Of a DNA stretch of 64,000 bases, positions 1 through 11,977 are shown piece after piece (positions within the stretch are counted from its first letter, which is position 1; each line of letters begins with the position of its first letter). Position numbers and translations under genes: made by a program. The stretch lies in the NCBI GenBank assembly GCA_963082975.1, contig OY720346.1, positions 39,459,787-39,523,786 of the forward strand, given 5' to 3'. Source of the stretch: Labia minor (lineage: Eukaryota > Arthropoda > Insecta > Dermaptera > Spongiphoridae). The notes under the pieces are model-generated. The model made no database searches and had not been told where the DNA came from. It saw only the letters and a list, made by a program, of their open reading frames with translations.

Positions 1-130
1 AAATTGAAGTACCGGGACCCCGAGCCTCGGCTCGGTACTTAAGTTAAAAAAAATGATTCATTATTATTGGATTTGGCTGGTAATATTAATACCTGGGACA
101 CCGAGCTCTCGCTCTACCCTTTAAAAAATA
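1..130. repeat. Short GC-rich hairpin repeat, two units
   Basis: Two copies of an ACCGAGC-type hairpin motif lie at about 10-42 and 90-118, separated by AT-rich DNA containing gggtttggctggtaata-like sequence. The same arrangement recurs at 41566-41665, and a single unit is at 3166-3197. The perfect form ACCGAGC-CGCC-GCTCGGT is at 3177-3194. The window edge cuts this copy. Confidence 0.6.
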
Positions 131-389
131 TTGATACACAATTCTTTAATTATTTATTACAATTATTAAATGTTACACATTTGCATCAATCTGATTAAAA
201 TTAATGAACTTGTGCTCCTCAATAATACATAAATATATAATATATAGGTACATATATTTTTTTTCTATAGTGTTTTTTTGAAAAACTGTTTAGCGCCCCA
301 AGTGGTTATAAAACAAACTAAAGACAAAAAAACGTGCTTTGCAGCTTTTCGGAATTAAAAAAGCAAAATTGGCAGTCGTGGGACTGGCC

Positions 390-870
390 GACAGAAGTGA
401 AAACTTCTGCGTAAGAAATTTTAAAACAGACGAAATTCGCGCTATTTCACGAGAAAGATGAATTTCATATGCATGTATATATATATAACTTATATATTAT
501 TTTAAACATATATTTTAAACAAATTTGTAACTTATATTTATATATATATAAATACACAACTTTGTTTAAAATATTGCAATACGAACTGTTTTATAATTCT
601 TATCTCTAACATAAAATATATATTTATTATGTGAAGTTCATTTCGTATAATTTTGATTATATATGTATATATGAAATGAACTTTACATAATAAATATATA
701 TTTATATGTTAGAGATAATTTATAAAACAGTTCTAATGACAATTCAAATTTCGCGCTCTGTTATAAGAAATTTGAAAGCAGATGGTTTCATGGTGTTGGT
801 CACGATCACGCGAGTTCTATACTTTTTCCCCATCCCGCAAAAGTGCTCAACGCCGCTAAAGAAGTTTTCA
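390..870. repeat. Foldback (long inverted repeat) element
   Basis: Near-identical inner arms of about 64 bp lie at 583-648 and 671-735 around a loop of about 22 bp. Degenerate outer arms extend the symmetry: GAAGTGAAAACTTC at about 386-399 recurs inverted near 860-875, and the aaattcgcgct segment recurs inverted near 746-757. This is a MITE-like or foldback structure. The small open frame across the right arm is not a gene. Confidence 0.6.
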
Positions 871-1267
871 CTTCAAAAATTATTTAATATTTGGAAATAT
901 ATCTGACTTATAGAAAAAATGAATATTAATTAAAGAAAGAAATAGTTTTTAAAATATCCTGAATAATATGTAACAATTTTCAAGATAGAAATTTATTACA
1001 ATATTACAATTATTAACTGTTGCATCATTGCATCAATCTGATTAAAATGAATGGAACTTCGGGTACTCAATAATAATAAATAAAATAATATTAATAAATA
1101 TATTGAATAATATTTTATTGAAAAAATATTAAAACTTATAAAACTATCTAAAACTTTATTAATAAAAGAACAATGAATAAATAAATATAGAATAGTAATT
1201 TATTAAAAAGTAAACAATAGATAAAAAGAAAAAAAAATAACAAAATCATTATTTTCATTTTTAAATA

Positions 1268-1340
1268 ACGATTCACCCGGCGAGTTTCGAACCGACGAAA
1301 TCCACTCGTTAAAACATCAGTCCAACCGCTGGACTATATG
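1268..1340 (-). repeat. tRNA-like relic (tRNA pseudogene or SINE head)
   Basis: Read on the minus strand it has an A-box-like TAGTCCAGCGG, a 4-bp D-stem GTCC/GGAC around AGCGGTT, and a B-box-like GGTTCGAAACTC. No acceptor stem or clean anticodon arm forms, so a functional tRNA is unlikely. Confidence 0.4.
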
Positions 1341-2128
1341 TATTTAGATAAAAAATTGTCATTTTTTTACTGTCTTAGCAGGCAGTATTAAAAATTTTGA
1401 CGTTTTCCATATATAATTTTCAATTAAGAAATTAATAATGAAGCTGTATGTTTCAAGAGATATCATCAATAAAACTTAATTTTTCTTTATAAATACTATA
1501 TCTAGTGTGAATTTGAAAAAAATCGTTAGAGCGGTTTTTGAGAACCAATATATATAGATAAATACATATATACAATTTTAGCTAGCATAATAAGATAAGA
1601 TTAAATGAATATGAATTTTTTCTCTTTAAAATTACACTGACTGAATTTCAAAATAAATAAAATGAATTTAAAAAAAGGCATAAAATAAAAAATAAAAATA
1701 TGTACTTAATTCAACTTAATTATACATAAATATTGAAATAATTCTCTCAGAATAAGGATTAGAAATAATTTTGAATGATTGAATTTTTTATTCAAAATTA
1801 ATCAATCTATTTATTTTGTTTATTTAAAATTTAGTATTTATATTAAAATCAATAAACAAAAGTATATTTAAATATTTTTCATTAAATAATTAATAAGTAA
1901 ATAGGAATAATGAATAAATTATTAAATAACTTCCAAAATAGTTGGGAAAATAATATTAAAAAAATAAAATTCTAGAAGAGAAAAAGAGTTTTTTAAAAGT
2001 TGATCTAATTGCTAATTTTAACGTTTGGAATTGAATAATTTTTCAAAAATAAGTATATTTTTTTATTAATTAAACATTAAATAATATCCACAAATGTAAA
2101 TAATAATTTTATATATTTACCTATTTAC

Positions 2129-2130
<2 letters not shown>

Positions 2131-2160
<30 letters not shown>
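2131..2160. repeat. TA dinucleotide microsatellite
   Basis: An uninterrupted TA run of about 28 bp. Comparable runs occur near 15757-15785, 17639-17668, 53741-53774, 56658-56680, 57277-57299, 57411-57433 and 62750-62767. Confidence 0.9.
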
Positions 2161-2162
<2 letters not shown>

Positions 2163-2199
2163 TAAACAGATATCTCTATAAAATTATTTATTCAGCCAA

Positions 2200-2445
2200 A
2201 ATCAAAGTGGACAAATATTTGTGCCTGGAATGTTCGGTTAATGAGAAAATGACTGACATGCAGATCGGAAAGTGATGTTACTGGGTGGATGGAAGTGGGG
2301 GGTGGAGTAGGTAGAGAATTTGGTTAGCCTGGGTTGGGGTCAGTGCATGTGTGAGGAAAGGGGGTAGATATTCCAAAATGCAATAAAATATCACGCATTC
2401 AAAGCATCCTCATTGGCCAATGCAATCAATGCGAATCATTAATTC
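2200..2445. other. Less AT-rich island, left flank
   Basis: G-rich sequence (2290-2370) with gggtggagtagg-type motifs, no open frame and no copy elsewhere in the window. The flanking stretches 1400-2130 and 2446-3120 are plain AT-rich DNA. Confidence 0.25.
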
Positions 2446-3126
2446 CTCCTCTCTTACTAGATAAATAATTAGATATATACTTTTTAATACTAGTTTATCA
2501 GTAAATTCTATTCTACATTCATTAAATCTATATCTTTATAATGTATAAAAGTTATTTATTGCTAACAATAATATTATTATGAAATACATATGAAATTACA
2601 TAATTATTTAATTATTTGTAATAAATAATAAAAAAATCAGATCGAATTTGATTTTCAAACGATTATCTAGGAATTTTTTGCAATTTTTAAGAATATTAAA
2701 TACATAAAAAGAAATATAGATTATTTTTCTAAACATAGAAATTATATATATTATTAAAACATTAAAATGTATTGTTATTATTATTATTATAATACTATAT
2801 TATATACCTATAGCAACCTAATTTTTTATTGAATTTTCTATTACTTATATTCTTAAGTTAAGTGAATTGAGAAATATATCATTTCAAAATTAAACTAATC
2901 GCAATGTCCTTTAATAATAGTAATTAAACAATGTTTAAAAATTTATTTTCCTTCTTTTTACTTTCATGAATAGAAACTTGAGGTCATTTATCCAATAAAA
3001 ATGAAACTCCAATCAAGTGAAAACAAACAAAATAAACCTTAATAATTTTTTCAAGTGTTTTTGTTTTAAATAATACAATATAGGTAGTAATAATATTTTT
3101 ATGAATTAAGATATTTATATTCTAAT

Positions 3127-3139
3127 GGGGGGGGGGGGG
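3127..3139. repeat. G13 homopolymer
   Basis: Thirteen consecutive G in otherwise AT-rich DNA. A second G13 tract lies at 20794-20806 inside a hAT element. Confidence 0.9.
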
Positions 3140-3165
3140 ATAAGAAGACCCTAGTGAATTGAATG

Positions 3166-3430
3166 TACCTGGTTCACCGAGCCGCCGCTCGGTACTTTAA
3201 AAAAATATTTAATTTGATTACTAAATATTATTAAAATAAATATTTTTAATTTTATTTTATTTATAATATTTCCTATTTTAAATTAAGGGAAAACTAACAA
3301 AGATGATTTTTCCTGATGCTGAAACCAATACAGATCGATTTTTCTTCATAAAAATGGTGTGAATTTCAAAAAAAATCCTTCGAGCTGAATAATATATCAA
3401 AAATACAAATATATATACAATTTTTGCTAG
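3166..3430 (+). repeat. Dispersed repeat with GC hairpin, member of CGACCGACG group
   Basis: A GC-rich hairpin unit (perfect ACCGAGC/GCTCGGT stem) is followed by tttttaattttattttattt and then by a segment starting actaacaaagatgatttttc. Both downstream segments recur at 34430-34590, 41860-41960 and 47600-47745, so these repeats are related. No open frame is present. Confidence 0.6.
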
Positions 3431-3739
3431 TATAATAAGATAAGATAAATATATATCATTTTTTTTGTAATGTAATTCATGTCATAATTATATTGCCCAT
3501 AAATTAAAATGTATGGTTTAGAAAATTGTTTTTTTATATTCCCTGAAAACTATAACCGTCGAAAAATTTAATACAAATATTTATACAATCCTATACGACT
3601 CGTATGGTGTTGGTTAACAAGTTGAACATCAATAGGATTTTTGCAAAATGTCCAAAAAATTTTTTTGTGTTTTTAGGTTTTATTTGATACATTATATGTA
3701 AATACAATTTTTTTCTTTTTTTTTGAGGTAATATTGAGG

Positions 3740-3990
3740 GAATTTATTGAGCTTTTTGTTTCAGCCACCGGTGGCTGCTGCAACCCTAATATAATAATAT
3801 TATAGATGGCACCGCGTCGACCAAGCTGCAACTAACAGTGGGCCACGTCGGCCACGCTGAATACCAATTTATATGGAACGCGTGGCCGACAGCTCAAAAA
3901 ATAGAGTCTAAGCTAGGTATGTCATGTCGGCCACCGGTGGCCGACACCGATTCATTTTGAATGGGTCGAATGACACGGCGTTCAAAGCGT
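3740..3990. repeat. GC-rich segment with two perfect GGCCACCGGTGGCC-type palindromes
   Basis: CAGCCACCGGTGGCTG at 3762-3777 is a perfect 16-bp palindrome. A perfect 22-bp palindrome centred on ACCGGT occupies 3925-3946. Several more GGCCAC or GTGGCC hexamers lie between them. The two palindromes may mark the ends of a short mobile element, but no target duplication is clear. Confidence 0.5.
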
Positions 3991-4089
3991 TAACTGTATT
4001 AGCCAATAACTTAGAAAACAAATGACACTCAAATATCAAATATAAATACACAAATGAGTTGAAAGAAGAAAATCAAAAGGAAACTAAAT

Positions 4090-5460
4090 TTACAAATTAA
4101 ATACTTACAAATGAAAAGGAAGTTAAAAGTTCCTACACGGCTTTAAATAATCAAATTTCTACAGATCTTGACAATATTCCAAACTTAGCTTTAAAAAATC
4201 TCGCTAATAAATTCATCCAATATTACACCATTAGTTTTAACAATTGTTCTAATTATTCTATTTGTTTCTTCTACTAATGTAATAAAGCTAAAGTGATCCC
4301 TTTACCAAAAAAAAACAACAACAACGCAAATACATTATTAAATTACCGACCAATAAGCATTCTTCCATGTATAGGGAAACTATTTGAAATAATTATAAAT
4401 CGAAATCTTTTGCGATGATAGGGAGATTATACCTGGGTTCAGAAAAGGTCACCCGACAATTCACACTTTATCAAATTAACATCAGACGTATCTTAGGCTT
4501 TAAACAATAAAGAAACCGTTAATGCTTATCTGATAGATGTGGAAAAAGCTTTTGTCACAGTTTGGCGTGAAGGCTTGATTTTTCAAATGATTCTAAAAAA
4601 GCGATATTCTTCGCAGATGATTTGATTGTGTATGTCTTAGGTAAAAATCCTTTAGAAATCCAAATTGAACTTCAATCACTTTTTGAAAAAATACACTCAT
4701 TCTATGAAACCTGGAGATTAAGAATTAATAAAAACAAATGGGAAACCATTTTATTTAGTTCAACAATAAACAAAGGAAATTATACCCTCGAAAAAAACTG
4801 GAAAAATTCCCCCAATTAAAGTTCAATAATTCCAAACAAACCCCTAGTAATATACCTCGGGTTACAACTGGATAATTATCTATATTTTAACCACCACATA
4901 CACAATCTATTATCGAAAGCAATGCCATCATTTATAAATAATAAAGCATTATTCTATTACAAATTCCTTAACCCAGGATTAAAATAATCTGTTACTATCA
5001 ATCGGCCCTATCATCACATATGCATGTAACATTTTTTTCAACATAAGTACATGGAGACAATTAGAATATTCGAAAGGAAATACATGCCTAGGAAAATTCC
5101 GTTCGAGTAAAACAGAATATCTTCAATATATAAGTAGTGAAAAAGAAGAAGGAAACATTAACCGCAAAGACAATTTATTTATAAAACTAATTAGGAATCA
5201 CTATATTCATACACCACACACAATTTCTAGTAATCTAAATTATAGTTCAAACTTTCAGAATTAAAATTTTTTTATAAAAACTTTAGAACAGGCTTCATAC
5301 CTCCAGAAGAAATTATATATCTAGACAAAAAAGGGTTACTTCCAGAATAATAATGGGATTCCATTAATTTTATCATATCAACCGTAAAAAATGACAAATC
5401 AATAAAATATGAACCCTCTTTAAACAAACTTTCAAAATATTAAAATATTGTGTATATAGT
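4090..5460 (+). pseudogene. Degenerate non-LTR retrotransposon (LINE) reverse transcriptase
   Basis: Scattered pieces of a jockey-superfamily reverse transcriptase can be read in order across several frames: AKVIPLPKK near 4288, LNYRPISILPCIGKLFEIII (about 4338-4397), GFRKGHPT near 4434, DVEKAF near 4538 and FFADDLIVYV (about 4610), the last being the catalytic box. Stops and small deletions break the frame throughout, and the region between the palm motifs is shortened. Downstream sequence to about 5460 resembles the C-terminal part of such an ORF2. The 5' boundary is uncertain. Confidence 0.8.
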
Positions 5461-5661
5461 AAATAGAAAAAATGTATAAAATAAAAAAAATGTGTATCAC
5501 AAATATCCTCACCTATATATAGACTAGGTTTTTTTTATATAGGTATAGCTTTTTCCTAGAGATCCCATGTTAAAATTATTATAAACCCTTTTTTATTATG
5601 TTATGGGATTAAAAATTGTATGTATCATACATAATAAACATACTTTTTTAAACTAAACTAA

Positions 5662-5921
5662 AACTTAGCTGTGTTAGCCCACATTCTTCTGGTCCCAGGC
5701 TCAAGTCCCGGGCCTGGCAAAGAATTTTCTCTATCTGAGGTCTATGAGACGGAGCCAACCCAGCCTCCGGGATAAAACTTGGGAAGCTACTTGATAAAAA
5801 AGTATCGCCTCCGATCAAGAAAATCAAGATAACCTTATACTGATAATAGGACATTTAATTAATATAACCGACTTGATAGGCTTTATTTTTGCATATGAAG
5901 TACAAGAGGTTTTTTTTTAAA
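5662..5921 (+). repeat. tRNA-derived SINE, copy 1
   Basis: A pol III A-box-like ttagctgtgtt near 5664 and a B box GGCTCAAGTCC at 5698-5708 start a body of about 200 bp that matches the copy at 17161-17433. Shared segments include ggtctatgrgacggagycaa and gcctccgatcaagaaaatca. It ends in a T-rich tail. The B box has one change from the canonical form. Confidence 0.75.
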
Positions 5922-6930
5922 TCCAGTGTATTGTATTTTTCAAAACAACCCTTGATTATTATTATTATCATTATTAGACCATTTCCCATTTATTAAGTAT
6001 CCCAATTGGCATACAAGTCCATCAACTAAATTAAAACATGAAATAAAATTGGAATTTTTTAAAAGTTTAATTTATTTGATACACAAGTTCACGTCACCTG
6101 TCTGCGAAATGAACCAAATTGAGGCCACCATTTTTTTGGTAGTTGCTCAGGGGAGAGAATTATTATTGCTCACATCCTTATTAATACCCTCTGATCTCTC
6201 ATTTCAATTCAAACGTCTCCAATTTCCACTAAGATTGTGCCTCGCAATGCCAATTAATAATTCTCAGGGTCATACCCTAACAAAGGTGGCAGTGATTTGA
6301 GGTAAGATTGCATTTCACATGACTAATTATACATTAATTACCTGCTCAAGGGTAAGCTCAGCAAAAAGTTTGGTCACAATCTAACAGGAGGGCCGATTTA
6401 AAAAAAATGAATGATTGTTAATATCCCAAAAAATTGTTCGAACTTTTTTATTGGTCAACATGAATTTTTGTCTGTGATCTAGATCTAGAATAAATGATAA
6501 TATCAATCCAACGAATATTCAACCTGGTTAATTTTAAAATCAATACTTTTCATTTCTAAACTTCTAAAATTTCTAAATAAATTTGATTAAATCTAATATA
6601 TTTTTTTAAAACTATACTATCGATAAATTTACTAACTCAATATCATAAATCATTATATGAATAGGAAAAATAATGTAGGTAATTATATGGAGTGAATGAA
6701 CTAAAACAAATAAAAAATAAAATTTGTTTCAACATGCACTTTAAGAACAGGTGTGTTCATTTCAAATAAACTTTTATTTATTACCCCCTAAAATAAAATA
6801 AATATTTTCTCGTGTTACAATATAATAATATATAATTATCTGAAGGTTTTTTGAAAATTTCAGATGGCTAATATTTGATTAATATAAAAAAGAAATCTCT
6901 GTTTTTTTTTGTAATTGAAAATAGTTTAAT

Positions 6931-7593
6931 CAGTGGCGTACATAGGGGGTGGCGGTGGGTGCGGTCCGCACCGGGCGGCACTTATCTTGGGGCGGCATTT
7001 TGTATATTTAGTTATAGTTGTAAAAAGCAACTTATTCATTTCATATTTATTTTTTTTCTTTCTTGAATAATAAATGATTATTATGATTTTTATAAGTTTA
7101 CTATTTGATTTATATTTATAAATTATGATTAACTATATGATTTCGAATATTATTCCTCGGTGTATGTAAATGCATTTTAGTGTAAATTTTGAATTCTAAT
7201 TCCAAGAACAGGATAATAATTTTATTTTATTGTATTCATTAAAATTCGTTGAATTCGTAAACGCATCTTTACGATTTTGTTCGGCAATTTTTCCTAACTA
7301 AAATTTTTTGATATCAGTTTATAAATGTCATTTCTTTTGAAAAGTTTATATGATTACTTTGAAGTGATATACCAATATTTTTTTAAACCATCGATTTTTC
7401 TTTTGAAAAGCAGGGCCGGCGGAAGGCGGTCTGCTAGGTTTAAAATTTACTCTGTGTATTAATTAATATTGATTAAATAACTTAATAATTTATTTATGTG
7501 TATTAATTTATAAAAACCACTATTTGACTTATAATAGATAGGGCGGCAAACTGGAGATCGCCCCGGGCGGCAAAAGTTCTAGGTACGCAACTG
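6931..7593. mobile_element. Non-autonomous hAT element with 8-bp target duplication
   Basis: The ends are CAGTGGCGTACATAGG and, inverted, CAGTTGCGTACCTAGA. The flanking 8-mers at 6923-6930 and 7594-7601 are both AGTTTAAT, an exact target duplication of hAT size. The 663-bp interior is AT-rich except for GGCGGC-rich subterminal blocks, and has no transposase. The short open frame at 6875-7066 is incidental. A CAGGGCCGGC motif near 7413 may be a further repeat end inside it. Confidence 0.85.
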
Positions 7594-8678
7594 AGTTTAA
7601 TAAAAGAATTAGAATAAAAATATGTTTTAAACAAATTAAATAAAAATAATTGAATTTTATTTTCTATCTAGCGTATCGAATATCTTTTGATACTTTGATC
7701 CTACTAATAGTTCATTTATAGCAGTGATTATAATCTGTATTTTTTACTATATTATATTACTTTTAATAAAAATAAAAACATAATCACCATGTTCTTTAAT
7801 CTTTTTTTAAACCTACAACTGCCATTAATAATAAAATTGTTTTAAAACTAAATTAAAGTAATTATTTTATTATTTGAGTAAAATGAATCCTATTACTATT
7901 CCTATCTCTTATACAAAATATTCATTTTCATTCCGAAGCTTTGAAATATCATAATGAAATCCTATCTAACCAGCATCGTCATAAACTAATCTTTCTTTTG
8001 TATTCTAATTTAAGTCTCCTAAGCTTTACCACTTTTGCCTTATCAAATCATTTTAATTCAATTTAAATTTGATACTCATCTCATGATGAAATAATAAAAA
8101 AAAATTTGACTACAAAAAATAAAAATTAAAAAAAAAATAATTAAATGAATAAATATATGATTAATATAAAATGATATGATTATTGTTTAGTGTATTTTCC
8201 TTCTTTTCTTTCACTAACGGATTTTCCTTGTCATATATTATTTCGATTTAATCATGTGACATTACAATTTTCAATAGAATAATCTACTCATTAGTTGATT
8301 CAATTATCAAGGACAAAAGTCTTTGTCGCAGCATCTTTCAATCTTCTGATACATCCATCTCTGTCACCCACCCGCTATCGCTAGTGGAACAATTTAATCT
8401 CCTTCATGCTAATTATCTTGTCGAGTCGCAGAAATTCAACAAGACGTCTTAGAACATCTCCCCACTCCTTCTCTCTCCAGCCCTTTTCTTTCCTCCACTA
8501 TTGGTTAAATGTCATGCAAATCACCAATCTTGGGAAGTAATTATATCAGATATACAACTCTCAAGTCTCTTTGAATAACTATTCGGTTACAAATATCAAT
8601 AAATTTTCGATATCTCCAATAAAATTTAATAAATCCTACACTCTCTTATCTTGTTTATTCCTTCTTTAAATCTAAAAT

Positions 8679-9136
8679 CGAGAATCATTCAATAAAGAAA
8701 GAGACATAGCTCAAAAATGGTTTATTTGATCCTGACAAAATTCAGGTTATTTTTTAACATAATCGACCCTCAGAGTTATGCAGTTGTCCCATCTTTCTCT
8801 CAGGTTCCTAAGTTCCTTGGTGAAGAATTCTTTCGATTTACTCCGAAGCCCCTTTTGCACCGCTTCCTTAACTTCCTCATTGTTAGAATTTTTTTTCCAA
8901 ATAGGACGTCTTTGAGTGGTCCAAACAGGTAAAAATCATATGGGGCGAGGTCGGGCCTGTAGGGAAGATGAGGTAAGATCCCAATTTTTGAAGCTTCGGA
9001 AGCTCTAAGAAAGATGGGGGAAGCGCATAACTATGTGGGTGGATTATGTTGAAAAATAACCTGAATTTTGTTAGAATTAAATAAATTATTTTTGAGCTAT
9101 AGGAAATTATCTCTTTACTTATTTAATATCATTTCG
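8679..9136. mobile_element. Palindromic mariner derivative, copy 1
   Basis: Both ends carry the 3' part of a mariner transposase gene in opposite orientation, so the element folds back on itself. The left arm (about 8692-8810) and the right arm (about 9015-9130) are inverted copies running through gctcaaaaatggtttatttga and cattctttc-type sequence. Between them lies more of the minus-strand transposase, readable in pieces as GPLK and KEFFTKEL-like residues. A second copy at 35788-36258 has the same layout and junction. No intact frame remains. Confidence 0.75.
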
Positions 9137-9395
9137 ATGAATATATTAAACAATTAGACAATTACGATATAATCTTTATGACAGACTCTTAATCTCATTT
9201 ATTTATTAATTTGTCAAAATTAGATCCAATAGATTAAGATAAAAAGAATTTAATTGATTATAATTATAAAAAAAATAATTTAAATAGACTCATTAACGAA
9301 CATATATAGGTATATTAATGTAAAATCAAATTTTGTATAATCTGATGCATTGGTAACAAATACTTAAATAATTAATTATTAGTTTTTTATTATTA

Positions 9396-10605
9396 TTTAT
9401 TTTATTTTATTTATTTATTATTACATTGGCTCGGCCAGTGGCCATACAATGGAGGCATTGCCTCATAGGATAAATTCAAATGTTTGTGAACTTCATCTTC
9501 TGATTCCTCCCGCGTCAATTAATCCTAATCTTCTCCATCAATCATCATTCATTCATCATGTAAGATCTCAGTTGCATTGCCATTTTCATATACAGATAAA
9601 CGTTCCTCATCCAAAGTTCACCTGGAAGCTTAAAAAGACCACACATTAGATCCGTCTCACATCCAATGCCAATTACCTGAGGGATATAGTAACTTCTGTA
9701 AGGCCCGTAAATAGGACATGCACAGACTAAATGGTATATCGTCTCCTCCTGAAGTAGATTGCAGATAGAGCAAACCTGCGTCTGATCAATTACATAACTA
9801 CAACACCCAAAAGTAAGCCTAACCTGATGTTTACTTGCCATTCTCAACTGTGATACAACCCTGACCATCTGAAAGTTTATATCTCGTCCCAAATAATCCT
9901 GGGTAGAGAACTCTCCATCGAGAACGATCAGTTCTTTATAATAGCTACTGAAACATAAGTTGTTAATAAAATCAATATCACTCATGATTAAGTTAGTTCT
10001 GAACGAACCCAATCCATCCAAAGCCTCTATAATAGAGGTCACATTACTTAGACGGACAGCAGTGACCCCAGCAGAGTCCAGCAGACCTCTCAACTGGCTG
10101 ACCCAGTTATACCTACCAGTCCCCGCGGAATCCAGTTCACATAGTCTAAGGTAAGTAGCCCCAGGATACCTGAATCCCTCCATTCTTAACACCTTAATCA
10201 CCCAACTCAACGTCATCACCAATATCTTGTAGCTCAGCTTGACCACCCCCACCTCAAGCCTCACAACTGAGTCCGGTGTTCCCCTCGGTAGCCCCAATAA
10301 CCTCTTGAAAAAGCCGACCTGTACCCTCTCCAAGACATCCAAATATCGCAGACTCCAAACAGGTGCTGCATATAAAATTGTATTTAGAAGCAAAGCCTCA
10401 AAAAGTCTTCCACGAGAAGCCCAAGAGCGGCATCTTGCTCTTCGTAGAACACTCAAAATGGTCAAAGTAGCAGCAGAGGACCTAGAGACAAAGCTTTTCG
10501 CAGCATGGAGAAAGAGTCCCGACTCAGCAAAAGGGACTCCCAAGTACACATAACTCTTGACACATTCAATCCTTTCATCCGCATAGACAAATTCCCTACA
10601 TCCCG
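9396..10605 (-). mobile_element. 5'-truncated LINE with 15-bp target duplication
   Basis: Identical 15-mers AGTTTTTTATTATTA lie at 9381-9395 and 10606-10620 and bracket the insertion exactly. On the minus strand the element starts inside an ORF2, runs through its stop and a short 3' UTR, and ends in a TAAATAAAATAAA-type simple tail (about 9396-9425). These are the hallmarks of target-primed reverse transcription with 5' truncation. Exact duplications and an unbroken frame suggest a recent insertion. Confidence 0.92.
9545..10605 (-). CDS. C-terminal part of LINE ORF2 protein (partial)
   Basis: An open frame of more than 334 codons on the minus strand continues upstream of its first Met to the truncation point near 10605 (readable as CREFVYADERIECVKSYVYL). 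It corresponds to the thumb and C-terminal region after the reverse transcriptase palm. The LNTILYAAPVWSLRYLDVLE segment and the C-x2-C-x9-H-x3-C cluster in CSICNLLQEETIYHLVCAC are typical of jockey/R1-type ORF2 ends. It cannot make a working enzyme alone, because endonuclease and polymerase regions are absent. Open frames on the opposite strand are shadows. Confidence 0.85.
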
Positions 10606-10620
10606 AGTTTTTTATTATTA

Positions 10621-11977
10621 CTACTATATATATTAGATAATTTTTAATACTTATATTTACACTTATATTTTTTAAATAACTATCGAAATAATTGAATAGT
10701 TATATGTCGAAAGATCGAATGACCACTGGGGAATGCCTTAAAGTATTTAAATGACTTATTATGCCACACATGAAAAAAAACAAGACCAATTAATGAAATT
10801 AAATAGAAACGCAATTAATTATGGAATATTAATCTACAAATAGAGAAAAGATTATCATATATACAAAATTTTATTTCAATTAATTATTAGATGGTAATAT
10901 AGAAAAATTCAAATAATAAGTAAATCCTCAAAATAATTGTTCGAAAAACTCTAATTAAAATAATTTAATTCAACAGAAATATCATTAATGAAAATTAATA
11001 ATATTGCAGAGCAAAAAAAAAAAAAATATTACTCGACTTTAGAATCAAGAAAATAATAAATAAATTTTGATGATATTTTAAATATTAGAAAAATAGAAAT
11101 AAATAAATAAGCCAAGATATACGATTATTCTTAAATATTTATTAAATTTAGAGTGTTTTTTTATTAAACATTACATCCGTGCGATAAAACAAGAGGAGGA
11201 AGGAAACACTGTTATCATTAAATAAAATATTTCTCAATTCGAAGAAAAAATTGAATAAATATCAAAATTAATCAGAATCTAAACGATTTTTGTTGAAGTT
11301 TTTTAAGATATAAGAAATTTATTACCTTCTTTTAAAACCATTTGGGAAAGAAATTGATACTTGATGGAGAATTTAATCCAGAGGTCAAAGAACTTACTGT
11401 GATAAGCGACATTAGAAAAAAAAATTATAAAAATATTGTAGTTTCTGATACAAAAGGTTACCTCTAAACAAATCTTAAGACATTTATGAACACTTGGAAT
11501 AAAAAATATCGCATAAACAAAATATTAAGAAAGATTGTGTCCGTGTCATGGATCAGAACATCTCAATAGAAAAGGTGAATGATTTAATTAAAAAAATATA
11601 GGCAATAAAAAATTAAAATCAGAGAAGTTAGTCAAAAGAACAAAGACCCATGAACTATAAATTGAATGTTAATAATTTAATTTGATTAATTATATATGAT
11701 TGAAAATAAAAAAAAAAGAATTTCTCAATCAATCAATAAACTCGCTAAAATAATCATTTAGGGGTTTATCTATCTTGAATAGAGGTCACACACACTACAA
11801 AAAAAGTTTTAATGAGAAATGTCAAGGTCATGAATAAGTCATAATCTATATTATACAAATCTTGAAAATAAAATATATATAGTGCTTGGAATGTTTAATG
11901 GAATGAACAATTAATAAATTAATTTAAAAAAAAAGTGTTTTTTCAATTTTTTTTTTTTTAAATACTAGGATATTTTT
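10621..11977. other. AT-rich intergenic DNA
   Basis: No repeat with recognisable ends. A short stretch near 11350-11600 gives broken open frames (for example LDGEFNPEVKELTVISDIRK) without a recognisable family. Confidence 0.5.

Noticed and set aside
9960-10553. Plus-strand open frames of 64 and 104 codons
   Set aside because: They lie opposite the LINE ORF2 fragment and are shadows of its coding sequence.
11340-11680. Possible coding remnant near 11350-11600
   Set aside because: Short broken frames without a motif that I can name; could be chance.
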